A DNA stretch of 64,000 nt from NCBI GenBank assembly GCA_963777595.1, contig CAVZRE010000087.1:17119-81118 (forward strand), read 5' to 3'. Shown here piece after piece: positions 22,287-31,335 of the stretch; position 1 is the first letter of the stretch; the number at the start of each line of letters is the position of its first letter. The notes under the pieces are model-generated. The model searched no databases. It had not been told where the DNA came from and saw nothing but the letters and a program-made list of their open reading frames with translations. Source of the stretch: CAVVFX01 sp963777595 (GTDB lineage Bacteria; Acidobacteriota; Terriglobia; Bryobacterales; Bryobacteraceae). Position numbers and translations under genes: made by a program.

Positions 22287-24092
22287 TTAGAATCGTTGGA
22301 TGGGGATACCGTGCTTGCGCAGTGCATAGCCCATTTGACGCGGGGTGATGCCGAGAAGCCGGGCAGCCTTGGCCTGGACCCATCCGGCCTTTTCCATGGC
22401 TTGGGTGAGATGCTCCCGTTCGGAGGAATCATCAAGCGCACCCCCCACGCGCGCCGAATCCTCGAGTTGCCCAGGATCGAACGGTGGGGCGCCCGGCGAC
22501 GGAGCGCCTTCAATCGGACTAGGGGGTGTGACACGCCCATCGGTACCGCCAGGGATGACGTCCGGCCGTGAAACACTCGCTGCGGGGTAACGCGCCTTAA
22601 CGGTGCCTCCCGGCATGGTAGCTATAGGAAGGGGAACGTAGCCGTTGCGATGAACATGTCTCTCGGTAATCGCCTTGGACAACACCGAAGACATGCAACT
22701 GTCGTTCTTGCACGCGAAGTCTTGGGCGCTGATTCGCGAACCGCGCGCAAATGCAGCCGTGCGGCGGACGCAACTCTCCAGTTCCCGTACGTTACCAGGG
22801 AAATCGCATGAAGTGAGCACGCTCAGCGCATCCTCACTGAGTGTGAACTCCGTGCCTTGATCCTTGTTGTAGCGCGTTAGGAACTCGCGGGCAAGCAGCG
22901 GAATGTCTTCGCGTCTCTCCCGCAGCGGCGCCAGTACAATTGGAACGACGCTGATCCGGTAATACAGGTCTGAGCGGAAGCTGCCGTACGCCACCGCTTC
23001 TTCGAGATTGCGATTGGTGGCGGCGACCAGGCGCACATCCACCTTGATGGTGCGTGTGCCGCCTACGCGTTCGAATTCGCCCTCCTGCAAAACGCGTAGC
23101 AGCTTCGCCTGGAATGAGGCCGAAATGTCGCCGATCTCATCCAGGAAGATCGTACCGCCGTCGGCGAGTTCAAACCGGCCCTTCCGTTGCGCCACCGCGC
23201 CAGTGAAAGCTCCTTTTTCGTGTCCAAACAATTCGGATTCGAGAACGCTCTCGGGGAGTGCCGCGCAATTCACCTTGATGCAGGCCTGATTCTTTCGGGC
23301 GGAGAGGTTGTGTACCGCCTGCGCAAATAGCTCCTTGCCCGTTCCCGATTCTCCGCGCAGGAGAACCGGCAGCGAAGTGCGGGCTACAATGGCGATCTTT
23401 TCGAGAATGGATCGTACCGCCCGGCTTTCGCCCACGATTTCATCCACTCCATCGTTCCGTTTCGAAGAGCCGGCGTCGCGTACTTTCTCGATGCGGTGCC
23501 CTTCTTGCATCAGATGCTCCCTGTCCCGGGCGATCAGCACCTGAAGCCGGACGGTTTGTCCGACCAAGCCTGCAATCATCGTCAGAAAACGGACGTCCTC
23601 ATCAATGGAGACACTGGAGTCTCCTTGGTACTGCCGCTCGATCGAAATGGTTCCGATCACCTCGTCCCGGTCCTTGATGGGCACGCCAATGAAAGTGCAA
23701 TGCGGTTCCGGAGTAGTGGAGTCCCAGGCTACCCAGTCCGCAAAAAGCGGATCAGACGCCATGTCTCTGACGATGAGCGATGATTGACTGACCACGATCT
23801 GACCGATGGCGCGTTCGGGCAGATGCTCAAAATGGCTTAGAGCAGTCTCCTCATTCCAACCTGATCCCACGACCACTTGCGGTTCGCCGTCTTCGCCGAG
23901 CAACGCAATTAATGCGCGCTGCATGCCCAGATAGCTCGTGAGCAGCGAGATTACACTCGAGAGCGTCGTCTCGATACGTTCAGGGCGCGTGAGGACCTTC
24001 GAGATTTCATACATGCCGCTGAGCGCGACATCGTTCCACCGCACCGGTCGACCATTGCCATCATCCAGATCCAGATTTTTCATCGCGACCAT
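22287..24092 (-). CDS. nifA: NifA, sigma-54-dependent activator with oxygen-sensitive type cysteine motif
   Basis: The 601-residue protein has an N-terminal GAF domain (about 25-185) and an AAA+ domain (about 220-455) with Walker A GESGTGKE at 247-254, the sigma-54 contact loop GAFTGA at 294-299 and Walker B GGTIFLDEIG. It ends in a C-terminal helix-turn-helix (AKAARLLGITPRQMGYALRKH). The AAA+/linker border has C429-x11-C441-x19-C461-x4-C466, exactly the cysteine pattern of oxygen-sensitive NifA. The linker after it is long (about 90 residues) and Pro/Gly-rich. It should activate the three sigma-54 promoters of this window. No nifL is adjacent. Confidence 0.96.
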   Translation of the reverse strand: MVAMKNLDLDDGNGRPVRWNDVALSGMYEISKVLTRPERIETTLSSVISLLTSYLGMQRALIALLGEDGEPQVVVGSGWNEETALSHFEHLPERAIGQIVVSQSSLIVRDMASDPLFADWVAWDSTTPEPHCTFIGVPIKDRDEVIGTISIERQYQGDSSVSIDEDVRFLTMIAGLVGQTVRLQVLIARDREHLMQEGHRIEKVRDAGSSKRNDGVDEIVGESRAVRSILEKIAIVARTSLPVLLRGESGTGKELFAQAVHNLSARKNQACIKVNCAALPESVLESELFGHEKGAFTGAVAQRKGRFELADGGTIFLDEIGDISASFQAKLLRVLQEGEFERVGGTRTIKVDVRLVAATNRNLEEAVAYGSFRSDLYYRISVVPIVLAPLRERREDIPLLAREFLTRYNKDQGTEFTLSEDALSVLTSCDFPGNVRELESCVRRTAAFARGSRISAQDFACKNDSCMSSVLSKAITERHVHRNGYVPLPIATMPGGTVKARYPAASVSRPDVIPGGTDGRVTPPSPIEGAPSPGAPPFDPGQLEDSARVGGALDDSSEREHLTQAMEKAGWVQAKAARLLGITPRQMGYALRKHGIPIQRF

Positions 24093-24482
24093 TTAAACCG
24101 TCCCATCAGCGGCGACACGGGAAGCCTGGGCGTCACCGGCAAAAAGTGGACATTACGCGACTCAAAGAAAGGTTCGCGTTAAAGACGGGCGTCACGCAGC
24201 CTGGAGGTTGAACTAGACGACGAGGTATAGCCCCGAAATCTGGACGGACGGGGAGGTCAGATTCTTGAAAAACGGGGAACCGTGAGCTATCTGTATCCTG
24301 TCACGATCCCTCTGCCGTGTCAATATGAATACTTTCTGCCCGAGTAGCGTCGTACTCGCCGGGCGAGTCCTTCACGCAATCACGATTCAAATCGAAGCCC
24401 CCTACCGTGGCATGATTATTTGAAAATCGGCAAGAACCTCATTGAATAGCCGAAATTATCGCACGGAAAATTGAGTGAAGGG

Positions 24483-24513
24483 TTTCCGACATTCTTGTTC
24501 CGTTTGTCGGAAA
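24483..24513. repeat. Perfect 9-bp inverted repeat upstream of the FeSII-fusion gene
   Basis: TTTCCGACA at 24483-24491 is matched by TGTCGGAAA at 24505-24513 with a 13-base spacer. The half-sites are 22 bases apart centre to centre, two helical turns, which fits a dimeric regulator. No T-run follows, so it is unlikely to be a terminator. Confidence 0.65.
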
Positions 24514-24576
24514 TCGGCTCTAGGGCAAGCCTCTCTCCATCGCGCGAAACGCCCTGTTTCTCACCTTCTGCGCCAC

Positions 24577-24591
24577 TGGCCCCATGCGTGC
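24577..24591 (+). promoter_or_regulatory. Weak sigma-54-like element upstream of the FeSII-fusion operon
   Basis: Plus strand reads TGGCCCCATGCGTGC: one mismatch in each half and exact GG-N10-GC spacing. No exact TGT-N10-ACA lies at enhancer distance, so NifA control of this operon is only a possibility. Confidence 0.3.
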
Positions 24592-24724
24592 ACAGCGACC
24601 GCTATCAAACTTACGATTCGGCGCAGGATGGCGATACCGCTGCCAAAACTCTCGAGAGCGGTTGCGAGCCCAAGGCTGGTCTGGGCATTCACGTCGTCGG
24701 CGCCCTTGAACAACGGAGCTAACC

Positions 24725-25648
24725 TTGGCCAACGTAACATTTTCCTCGCCTGTTATGGCGAAAGACCTCACCGTCTATGCGGTTGCCGGGCATCGCGGCA
24801 CGATTCTCGCGGTTGCCCACGCCCACAAAATTCCGATACCCTTCGATTGCCAGGATGGCGAGTGCGGCTCCTGTCTGGTGAAAGTCCAGCACCTTGCCCC
24901 TGACGTTCGATACGGGATCGCGCTCACCGAGAAAGAGAAAGAAGTGTTGCGCCAACTGGGCAAAATCACTAAGGAAGAGATCCGGGACGCCGAGGTCAAC
25001 GATATGCCTCCTCGCTATCGCCTGGCGTGCCAGTGTTTCGTGCGTGATGAAGACATTATCGTTTCTTTCGAAGGTGATGAAACTCTACCCGCGAAACGCC
25101 CCAGCCTCTCTTACGCCGCCAAGATCTACAAGGGGGGCATTGACATTAAGAGCCTCGACCAGTTCCTCGGATTCGCCGTACGGTTGGAGGAGGATGCCTC
25201 CATCCACTACGACCAGTTGGGGGCAGCAATGGAGGCGTGCGGCAACACAGAAGTTGCCAAGCTATTCCGCGATCTGGCGGGTTACTCCCGTTTGCACTTC
25301 GCGCAGGCGAAGTCGCGAGCCGGCTCAATCGACGTAACGGCGCATTTGCCAGACGACTACGTTTGGCCGGATCACGCCACACCTGAACGAACGTCCTTGC
25401 TTGCTGGAGACCCCGATATGTCCCGAATGGATGCGCTGAAAGTCGCCATGCAAGGGGAACGCCGCGGTTATGATTTCTACTACGCCGTCGTCGGCACCAC
25501 GAAAGATCCAGAGATAGCCGCCATGGCCAACGAATTCGTCAAGGAAGAGGCGGAGCACGTCGATATTCTTGCCCGCTGGATTCAGCGAGAGGAAACCGCG
25601 TTACGGGCGGCATCGCAGCATCCGGTAGGCCATGCCGATCCGGCATAG
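24725..25648 (+). CDS. Shethna FeSII-type [2Fe-2S] protein fused to a ferritin-like domain
   Basis: Residues 1-118 resemble the Shethna II protein of Azotobacter, which locks nitrogenase in an oxygen-safe complex. Shared features are the start FSSPVM, IPFDCQDGECGSCLVKV, the lysine-rich lobe LTEKEKEVLRQLGKITKEE and PPRYRLACQ. The cluster ligands are C42, C47, C50 and C102. Residues about 140-295 form a rubrerythrin/ferritin-like helical domain with RLEEDA, QGERRGYDFYY and EEAEHVDIL; the helix-2 ligand glutamate is absent (YSRLH). The start is TTG, supported by GGAG six bases upstream and by the FeSII-like N-terminus. I know of no described FeSII-ferritin fusion. It is divergent from nifA and heads a three-gene unit. 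Confidence 0.85.
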   Translation: MANVTFSSPVMAKDLTVYAVAGHRGTILAVAHAHKIPIPFDCQDGECGSCLVKVQHLAPDVRYGIALTEKEKEVLRQLGKITKEEIRDAEVNDMPPRYRLACQCFVRDEDIIVSFEGDETLPAKRPSLSYAAKIYKGGIDIKSLDQFLGFAVRLEEDASIHYDQLGAAMEACGNTEVAKLFRDLAGYSRLHFAQAKSRAGSIDVTAHLPDDYVWPDHATPERTSLLAGDPDMSRMDALKVAMQGERRGYDFYYAVVGTTKDPEIAAMANEFVKEEAEHVDILARWIQREETALRAASQHPVGHADPA

Positions 25649-25679
25649 ATCAGTTTCCCGAAAGCAAGGAGAAGAAAAT

Positions 25680-25907
25680 ATGGCAGGAACGTATAAGCTC
25701 GTCGAATTGGTGGGTACCTCCGAGAACAGCTTCTTTGAAGCGGCCAAGTCCGCCGTGGCGGAGGCATCCAAAACGCTTGGCCAGTTGGACTGGTTTGAAG
25801 TTGTGAGGGAAACCGGAAAAATCGAGCACGGCCAGGTGAAAGAATTCCAGGTCACTCTAAAGGTGGGCTGCAAAATCTCCGGCACGGAGGAAGCCTCGAA
25901 GGGCTGA
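25680..25907 (+). CDS. Dodecin (flavin-binding small protein)
   Basis: The 75-residue protein matches dodecin: YKLVELVGTSENSFFEAAKSA, the flavin-stacking tryptophan in LDWFEVVRETGKI and the final strand EFQVTLKVGCKI. Dodecins assemble into hollow dodecamers that store or buffer riboflavin, FMN or FAD. The start at 25680 has an AAGGAGAAG ribosome-binding site. Sandwiched between two ferritin-like genes next to nifA, it may buffer flavins involved in redox stress (inference). Confidence 0.9.
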   Translation: MAGTYKLVELVGTSENSFFEAAKSAVAEASKTLGQLDWFEVVRETGKIEHGQVKEFQVTLKVGCKISGTEEASKG

Positions 25908-25912
25908 GTCCC

Positions 25913-26383
25913 ATGCAAAACGTCGATGAGTTCCTGGCGCACGCTATCCGCCTGGAAGAGGACGCCGCCACACGGCTAGGGGACCTGGCCCACGCGATGA
26001 AAACTTACGGAAACCATGAGAGCGCCGCCTTCTTTGGAAAGTTGGCCTATTTCTCGCGTCTCCATCTCGCGCAAGCGAGAGCGCGAGCCGGCTATCACGA
26101 TCTCCCGGAGTTGAAAGCGGATGAATTCGAGTGGCCTGAAGGCGAGAGTCCCGAGGCAACTTCCATGGAGGCGTCGCACTATCTGATGGACCTCGATTAC
26201 GCCATGCAATTGAGCCTTGAGAGCGAGGAGCGCGGCTTTCAATTCTACGACGAAATTGCGCGCACAACCGAAGACCGGGAGATCCGCGTTATGGCCGTGG
26301 AGTTCGCTGCCGAAGAGGCGGAGCACGTCGCAGAGTTGAAGCGTTGGATGGCGAATCTGGAAGCGAAGCCAAAGTCTTCTTGA
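25913..26383 (+). CDS. Stand-alone ferritin-like protein, paralogue of the FeSII-fusion C-terminal domain
   Basis: The 156-residue protein is homologous to residues about 145-300 of the product of 24725-25648. Shared elements are DEFLAHAIRLEEDA, YFSRLHLAQARARAG, ESEERGFQFYDEIA and AEEAEHVAELKRWM. It keeps the E-x-x-H of helix 4 and the helix-1 and helix-3 glutamates but has serine/arginine where helix 2 normally has E-x-x-H (only the histidine remains). It may bind a diiron site with altered chemistry. It lies 5 bases after the dodecin gene, so all three are one operon. Confidence 0.8.
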   Translation: MQNVDEFLAHAIRLEEDAATRLGDLAHAMKTYGNHESAAFFGKLAYFSRLHLAQARARAGYHDLPELKADEFEWPEGESPEATSMEASHYLMDLDYAMQLSLESEERGFQFYDEIARTTEDREIRVMAVEFAAEEAEHVAELKRWMANLEAKPKSS

Positions 26384-26562
26384 ACGTTCGGCCGCGACTC
26401 CAAGGTGGCTCCTCGCTGCGAGCACGTCCTGGTCGTCACGACCCGGAGGCCATAGTTGTGTTTGTCAAGTTCTGCAAAGTCGGATGAGTCATTTGTCCCG
26501 TCTATGAACGCCAAACGCTATCCTGTGGTTATTGAGGAGACGGGTACTGCCAGTTAGGCTTC

Positions 26563-27906
26563 TTACCCCAGGAAGCCCAGGGTCTGAGTGCCGAAATTCA
26601 CCAGATTTGGGAACACAGTTGCCATGGCGCTTGCCGGAATTCCAAACCAGGTACACATCGTCGCCCCATATTGGTCTGTTGCGGTGGTGGGAATCCACCG
26701 GCCCCGCGTATCGGTGTCATTCGGGCCTCCCAACTTGAACTGAGGAAATGCTCCGTAGATCTGGCCGCCCTTCACCCCTCCGCCAACCACTAAGTGATGG
26801 CTGCCCCACGCATGGTCGCTACCGTCGCTCGACGTCGGCTGGAACGTGCGCGAGAAATCCGATTCGGTAAACGTCGTGACATTCTCCGCGACCCCCAACT
26901 CCTGCGTGGCGGTATAGAAAGCCGCCAGCGCCGGGCTAAGCTCCGCGTACAGCGTGTTTAACGTTGCCGTTTCGCCCGCATGCGTATCGAACCCCGATAA
27001 TGACGCAAAGAAAATCTGCCGCCGCATCCCGAGCTGGCTCTGTACCTGGATGATCTCCGCGATCTGTTGCAATTGAGCACCGAGCCCCGTCGCCGGAAAT
27101 TGCGTTTTCAGTGGAGTGGAACTGCCCAGCGCCGACGCCAATGCCGACGCGTCGGAAATGCTGTGCGCGAGCGTATCGTTGGCAGCCTGAGCCAGCAAAA
27201 TCCCGCTATTGAGCTGCAACAGACTATTCATCGCGCTCATCCTTGCCTGCGCCGACGCTGAGGCGCCGAAGCCTTTCAACGTCAGCGACTCGCCCGGAGT
27301 GACCGCGACCGGCGCAGTTTGCGATCCTGCGCCTTGGATCGTATTCCCCGCGACCGACAGGAACGTCGGAAACGATGAGGAATTGATCTGCTGCGACGCA
27401 ATATAGTCTGCCGCGCGCCCCGCCCAGCCGGTGCCCGAATGTCCCTGCGCGATGGACGTCTGCCACGCCTGCTGCTGATCGGCATGCGAGAAGAGATTAT
27501 TCGGGATCGGCGAATTCTGCGCCTGATACTGCGCCTGGGTCAGCGGCCCAACCAAGGGCCCGACATTCGCGACGACCGCCAGTTCTTTGCTCGCGAACAT
27601 GCTGGCCACTTCAGGCAGTTTCGCATGAAACGAAAATGGCGCGCCTGACACGCTATTGACCGGCGCGGTCAGGTCAGCGGGGGCGAGAGCCAGCGTGGAA
27701 CGGATCGATTGATATGCCCTGTAATTGGTGTCATCCATCGGGACAACCATGTTATTGGAGTCATTCCCGCCATATAAAAACACGCACACCAGTGCCTGGT
27801 AGTTCGGTCCGCTCTGCGCCAGACCGGGGATCAGCCCGAAAGGGCGAAGCGCGAGAGATCCGGCGACGCCGGCGCTGATGCGAACAAATCCACGTCGTGT
27901 AAACAT
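26563..27906 (-). CDS. DUF1501 family secreted protein
   Basis: The 447-residue protein starts with a Tat-type signal (MFTRRGFVRISAGVAGSLAL) and has the DUF1501 core: VCVFLYGGNDSNNMVVP, FASLSGFDTHAGE, FTESDFSRTFQPTSSDGSDH and HLVVGGGVKGGQIYG. The HAGE/DH residues suggest a sulfatase/phosphatase-like metal site. DUF1501 genes are nearly always next to DUF1800 genes, as here (30 bases apart), mainly in Planctomycetes, Acidobacteria and Proteobacteria. The substrate is unknown. Confidence 0.92.
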   Translation of the reverse strand: MFTRRGFVRISAGVAGSLALRPFGLIPGLAQSGPNYQALVCVFLYGGNDSNNMVVPMDDTNYRAYQSIRSTLALAPADLTAPVNSVSGAPFSFHAKLPEVASMFASKELAVVANVGPLVGPLTQAQYQAQNSPIPNNLFSHADQQQAWQTSIAQGHSGTGWAGRAADYIASQQINSSSFPTFLSVAGNTIQGAGSQTAPVAVTPGESLTLKGFGASASAQARMSAMNSLLQLNSGILLAQAANDTLAHSISDASALASALGSSTPLKTQFPATGLGAQLQQIAEIIQVQSQLGMRRQIFFASLSGFDTHAGETATLNTLYAELSPALAAFYTATQELGVAENVTTFTESDFSRTFQPTSSDGSDHAWGSHHLVVGGGVKGGQIYGAFPQFKLGGPNDTDTRGRWIPTTATDQYGATMCTWFGIPASAMATVFPNLVNFGTQTLGFLG

Positions 27907-27936
27907 TTTCTTTTCCTCTGGTGATTCGCTGTCCGG

Positions 27937-29508
27937 TTATTGAATGATCTGATACTCGCCCGAGGTCAACGCAATGTACAGCGCGGCCTGGGTCTGAGCG
28001 AGCGGAGTGGCTGCGGCTTTGGCTGCGTCCATCATCGCGGACTGCAAACTCGTTGACATGGTGTGATGGAAAAACACGTAGCTGATGTAGTCGATGAGGT
28101 CCGGCAGCGTGTCGTCCTTTTGTACGAAAGGCGTAAGGTCGAGCTTGGTTCCCCCGTCGAGCGTCCCGTAGATTGCCGAGTTGATCGCGTCGGCGCGGTT
28201 CGCCGCGGTCTGCGTCGAGTAGATCTGGAACTCCGGAGCGATCAACCCGTTGGCGCGCGCCTGCGGCGAAAAATAGCTGAACACGCTCGGCGCATAAAAT
28301 AATTGCTGGCCCATGCTGGTCGCCTCCGCTTGGGTGTTGGCGCCCGTGCCGAGCGTGGCATTCAGGCCGCGCAAAATGTTGGTCATGAAAAGCACTGGTT
28401 CGCGCATGTGCCCGAAGCCGACGGGCACTGCCTGAGTTGGATCATCGGCAGCGCGCGCCTCGGGATCGGTCAGGATCGCGGTGATCACGGCCTTCAGGTC
28501 ACCCGTGACGCCGCTGCCATTGTTCTCAAAAACCTGTGACACGCGCTGTAAGTAGGCGCCGCTGGGATTACTCGTCACCAGATGTTGGATCAATTGCTGC
28601 GAGATGAACGGCGCCATTGACTGCTGTCGCATCAGGTTGTCGATCAGCGAGGTCAGATCCTGCTCGGCGGACTGGCCTGCGGGAATCTGAATGTTCCCGA
28701 AGATGACCTTCGCTCCCGTATCGTGTTCCGCCTCGACGGGGATCATCTGTCCAAAATAATAAGCAGGATTATTGGTCTTCGCCGTAGCGCCGGGAGCCGT
28801 AGGGTAAGTCCATCCGGTCAGTATTCGGGCGACGTTCGTCACATCCGTCTGCGTGTAAGTTGGCACGGGAGTCTCGCTCGAGTTGAGAATCGACCTTCCG
28901 TTGAGATTCAACTGGTTCATACCGATGGTGAATAGCTGCATGCACTCACGCGCATAATTCTCATTGGGTGCGGTGCCCTTCGCCGGGTTACCTTTATTGT
29001 TGTTAGCCATGTTCAGGTAGTTGCCCATCGCCGGACTAAGCGTCACCGCCTGAACGATGTCCCGGTAGTTACCGAATGCGTTGTCGCGAAAGATGCGCCA
29101 GTAGGGCGGGAAGGCGTAAGCCACATTAGTCGAAATAGCGGAAACCACCCAGATCTCGGATAGCGCGAAGGCCACTCGCTGGCGCAACTGATCAGGCCCC
29201 GTGACCGCATTCTGAAAGAACGCAGCCTGCACGGGCGCGAGATTCCGATTGGTCATTCCGTTGGCAGCCAGCAGCGCCTGGTCGGGAATATCGGAAGGCG
29301 TCGCGGCGAACTGCGCCGTTAACCAGCCTTGAATTCCCATCTGCTGGAGTTGCGCGATGGAAGCCGGTGTGGGCCCCCACGTCGCCTGATCGAGAAAACG
29401 AGCGGCGGCGTGATCGCTCATTAGAGGCGGCGCTGTTGTCGTCTGCGCAACCGACATCGCGGGGAGCGAAAGGAGCAACGCGGCGTAAAACGGAAAGAAT
29501 TTCTGCAT
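27937..29508 (-). CDS. DUF1800 family secreted protein
   Basis: The 523-residue protein has a Sec signal peptide (LLLSLPAMSVAQ) and the DUF1800 motifs: HAAARFLDQATWGPTPASI, RQRVAFALSEIWVVS, NYARECMQLFTIGMNQL and HMREPVLFMTNILRGL. It is exported and is the first gene of the two-gene DUF1800-DUF1501 unit. A cell-surface or export role is likely but not established. Confidence 0.92.
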   Translation of the reverse strand: MQKFFPFYAALLLSLPAMSVAQTTTAPPLMSDHAAARFLDQATWGPTPASIAQLQQMGIQGWLTAQFAATPSDIPDQALLAANGMTNRNLAPVQAAFFQNAVTGPDQLRQRVAFALSEIWVVSAISTNVAYAFPPYWRIFRDNAFGNYRDIVQAVTLSPAMGNYLNMANNNKGNPAKGTAPNENYARECMQLFTIGMNQLNLNGRSILNSSETPVPTYTQTDVTNVARILTGWTYPTAPGATAKTNNPAYYFGQMIPVEAEHDTGAKVIFGNIQIPAGQSAEQDLTSLIDNLMRQQSMAPFISQQLIQHLVTSNPSGAYLQRVSQVFENNGSGVTGDLKAVITAILTDPEARAADDPTQAVPVGFGHMREPVLFMTNILRGLNATLGTGANTQAEATSMGQQLFYAPSVFSYFSPQARANGLIAPEFQIYSTQTAANRADAINSAIYGTLDGGTKLDLTPFVQKDDTLPDLIDYISYVFFHHTMSTSLQSAMMDAAKAAATPLAQTQAALYIALTSGEYQIIQ

Positions 29509-29757
29509 GGTTCCTCCTGGAATGCATGTTATATAAGCTATTCTTTATCGTCAAACCCAAGCAGGAGTATGACTTCGTGAGGACAAACCCAGCGTGCCGG
29601 AAAATGTAGCGTCCGGGCGAGGGCGCCGAAGATACGTTCTAAATTGGCGCTAATCTGTCCAAGACAATGCAGCCATGGGAGTACGCAGCCTACGACCTCC
29701 GGTGGACTCGCATATGCAACGATAATTAAAGCTAGATTAAAGCTAAATACGGATCAA

Positions 29758-31335
29758 ATGACACGCTCTGAAATGTTCCGCCAGCTGCAGACTACTCGGG
29801 CCGGATGGGACGTCATCATCGTGGGTGGCGGTGCAACGGGCGTAGGCGTCGCGATTGACGCGGCCTCACGCGGCTACTCCACCCTGCTCGTCGAGCGTAG
29901 CGATTTCGGCAAAGGTACTTCAAGCCGCAGCACCAAGTTGGTGCACGGAGGAGTTCGCTACCTCGAACAAGGCAATATTTCGCTCGTCATGGAAGCGCTG
30001 AAGGAACGCGGCATTCTGCGGCGGAACGCTCCGCATCTGGTTAGCGATCTCGCCTTTATCGTGCCTAGCTACGACTGGTGGGAAGCTCCCTTCTATGGCT
30101 TGGGACTCAAGCTTTACAACATCCTCTCCGGCCAATACGGCTTCGGCCCATCCAAAATTCTGTCGCGTGAGGAGACACTCCAACGCCTGCCGACCATCAA
30201 TCAAGAAGGTTTGCGCGGAGGCGTCGTCTACTACGACGGCCAGTTCGACGACGCTCGTTTGTTGATCAATATGGTGGCAACGGCAGCCGGGCAAGGCGCC
30301 ACGCTCCTGAACTACTGCCGCGTCACGGGGCTGCAGAAGGATAGCGACGGTTTCGTCAACGGCATTGCGGCGCGAGATGAGGAGACCGGCGAGGAGTTTA
30401 CCGCGACGGCCAAGGTCGTGGTCAATGCGACCGGTCCGTTTACCGATGAAGTCCGACGTCTGGGGGATCCCGCCCTCAAAGGAATGATCGCGCCGAGCCA
30501 GGGAATTCACCTCGTGTTCGACAGGTCTTTTCTTCCCGCGGACTCCGCTATCATGGTGCCTCATACCAGTGACGGCCGCGTGATGTTCGCAATTCCCTGG
30601 CACGGCCATACTCTCGTCGGGACCACCGATACTGCCATCGAGGAAGCTACGCCGGAGCCTTCCCCGCAGGAGCAGGAGATCGAGTTCATTTTGCAAACGG
30701 CCGCTGAGTATCTGCACAAAGCGCCAACGCGCGAAGATGTGTTGAGCGTCTTTACGGGAATTCGACCGCTGGTCAAAGCCTCTAGTTCGAGTAACACCGC
30801 GGCGCTCTCCCGCGACCACACCATCCATATCGACGAGTCGGGCTTGCTGAGCATAGCCGGCGGAAAGTGGACCACCTATCGCAATATGGCCGAAGACTGT
30901 GTGAATCATGCGGCTATCCTGGGGAAACTCCCCGAGAAAGCTTGTATCACCAGGCAGCTCAACATTCATGGCTTTCATCAGCAAGCTCACGAATTCGGCC
31001 CCCTTTCGTTCTACGGCGCTGACGCTCCCGCCATCCAGGAAATAATGCGGAACGAACCCAAACTGGCGCGACTGCTAACGGAAGATCTGCCGTATGTCGG
31101 CGCGGAAGTCGTTTGGGCAGCGCGTCATGAGATGGCGCGGACGGTAGAGGATATCTTGTGCAGGCGGACCCGGGCGTTATTTCTCAACGCTAAGGCGGCC
31201 GTGAACGCAGCCCCCAAGGTTGCTGAACTAATGTCGCGCGAACTGGATCGTGATCCGGGGCTCGAAGCCTTCTACGAGGTTGCCGCCCACTTCACACTGA
31301 GCGCCAATGAAAAAGGCGTCGACCGGTCTAGGTGA
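29758..31335 (+). CDS. glpD: Glycerol-3-phosphate dehydrogenase, FAD-dependent (GlpD type)
   Basis: The 525-residue protein has the FAD-binding GGGATGVGVAIDAASRG motif, STKLVHGGVRYLEQGN and SGLLSIAGGKWTTYRNMAED, diagnostic of GlpD, plus the C-terminal alpha domain (ARHEMARTVEDILCRRTRALF). It oxidises sn-glycerol 3-phosphate to dihydroxyacetone phosphate at the membrane and feeds quinones. I use the ATG at 29758 (MTRSEMFRQL); the frame is open further upstream but lacks similarity. An 11-base direct repeat (ATTAAAGCTA at 29725 and 29736) lies just upstream and may be an operator. Confidence 0.94.
   Translation: MTRSEMFRQLQTTRAGWDVIIVGGGATGVGVAIDAASRGYSTLLVERSDFGKGTSSRSTKLVHGGVRYLEQGNISLVMEALKERGILRRNAPHLVSDLAFIVPSYDWWEAPFYGLGLKLYNILSGQYGFGPSKILSREETLQRLPTINQEGLRGGVVYYDGQFDDARLLINMVATAAGQGATLLNYCRVTGLQKDSDGFVNGIAARDEETGEEFTATAKVVVNATGPFTDEVRRLGDPALKGMIAPSQGIHLVFDRSFLPADSAIMVPHTSDGRVMFAIPWHGHTLVGTTDTAIEEATPEPSPQEQEIEFILQTAAEYLHKAPTREDVLSVFTGIRPLVKASSSSNTAALSRDHTIHIDESGLLSIAGGKWTTYRNMAEDCVNHAAILGKLPEKACITRQLNIHGFHQQAHEFGPLSFYGADAPAIQEIMRNEPKLARLLTEDLPYVGAEVVWAARHEMARTVEDILCRRTRALFLNAKAAVNAAPKVAELMSRELDRDPGLEAFYEVAAHFTLSANEKGVDRSR

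Larger units (their letters stand above)
24093..24724. other. 632-base divergent spacer between nifA and the FeSII-fusion gene
   Basis: No convincing gene was seen. It holds a 9-bp perfect inverted repeat (24483-24513), a weak sigma-54-like element (24577-24591) and a near match to the NifA site (TGT at 24318 with ACT at 24331). No clear promoter for nifA was recognised. Confidence 0.6.

Noticed and set aside
24093..24480. sigma-54 promoter for nifA
   Set aside because: No minus-strand match with GG-N10-GC and acceptable flanks was found; the closest (near 24140) has wrong spacing.
26384..26562. Terminator after the ferritin-like gene
   Set aside because: Only a 5-bp stem (GGTCG/CGACC) without a T-run is visible.
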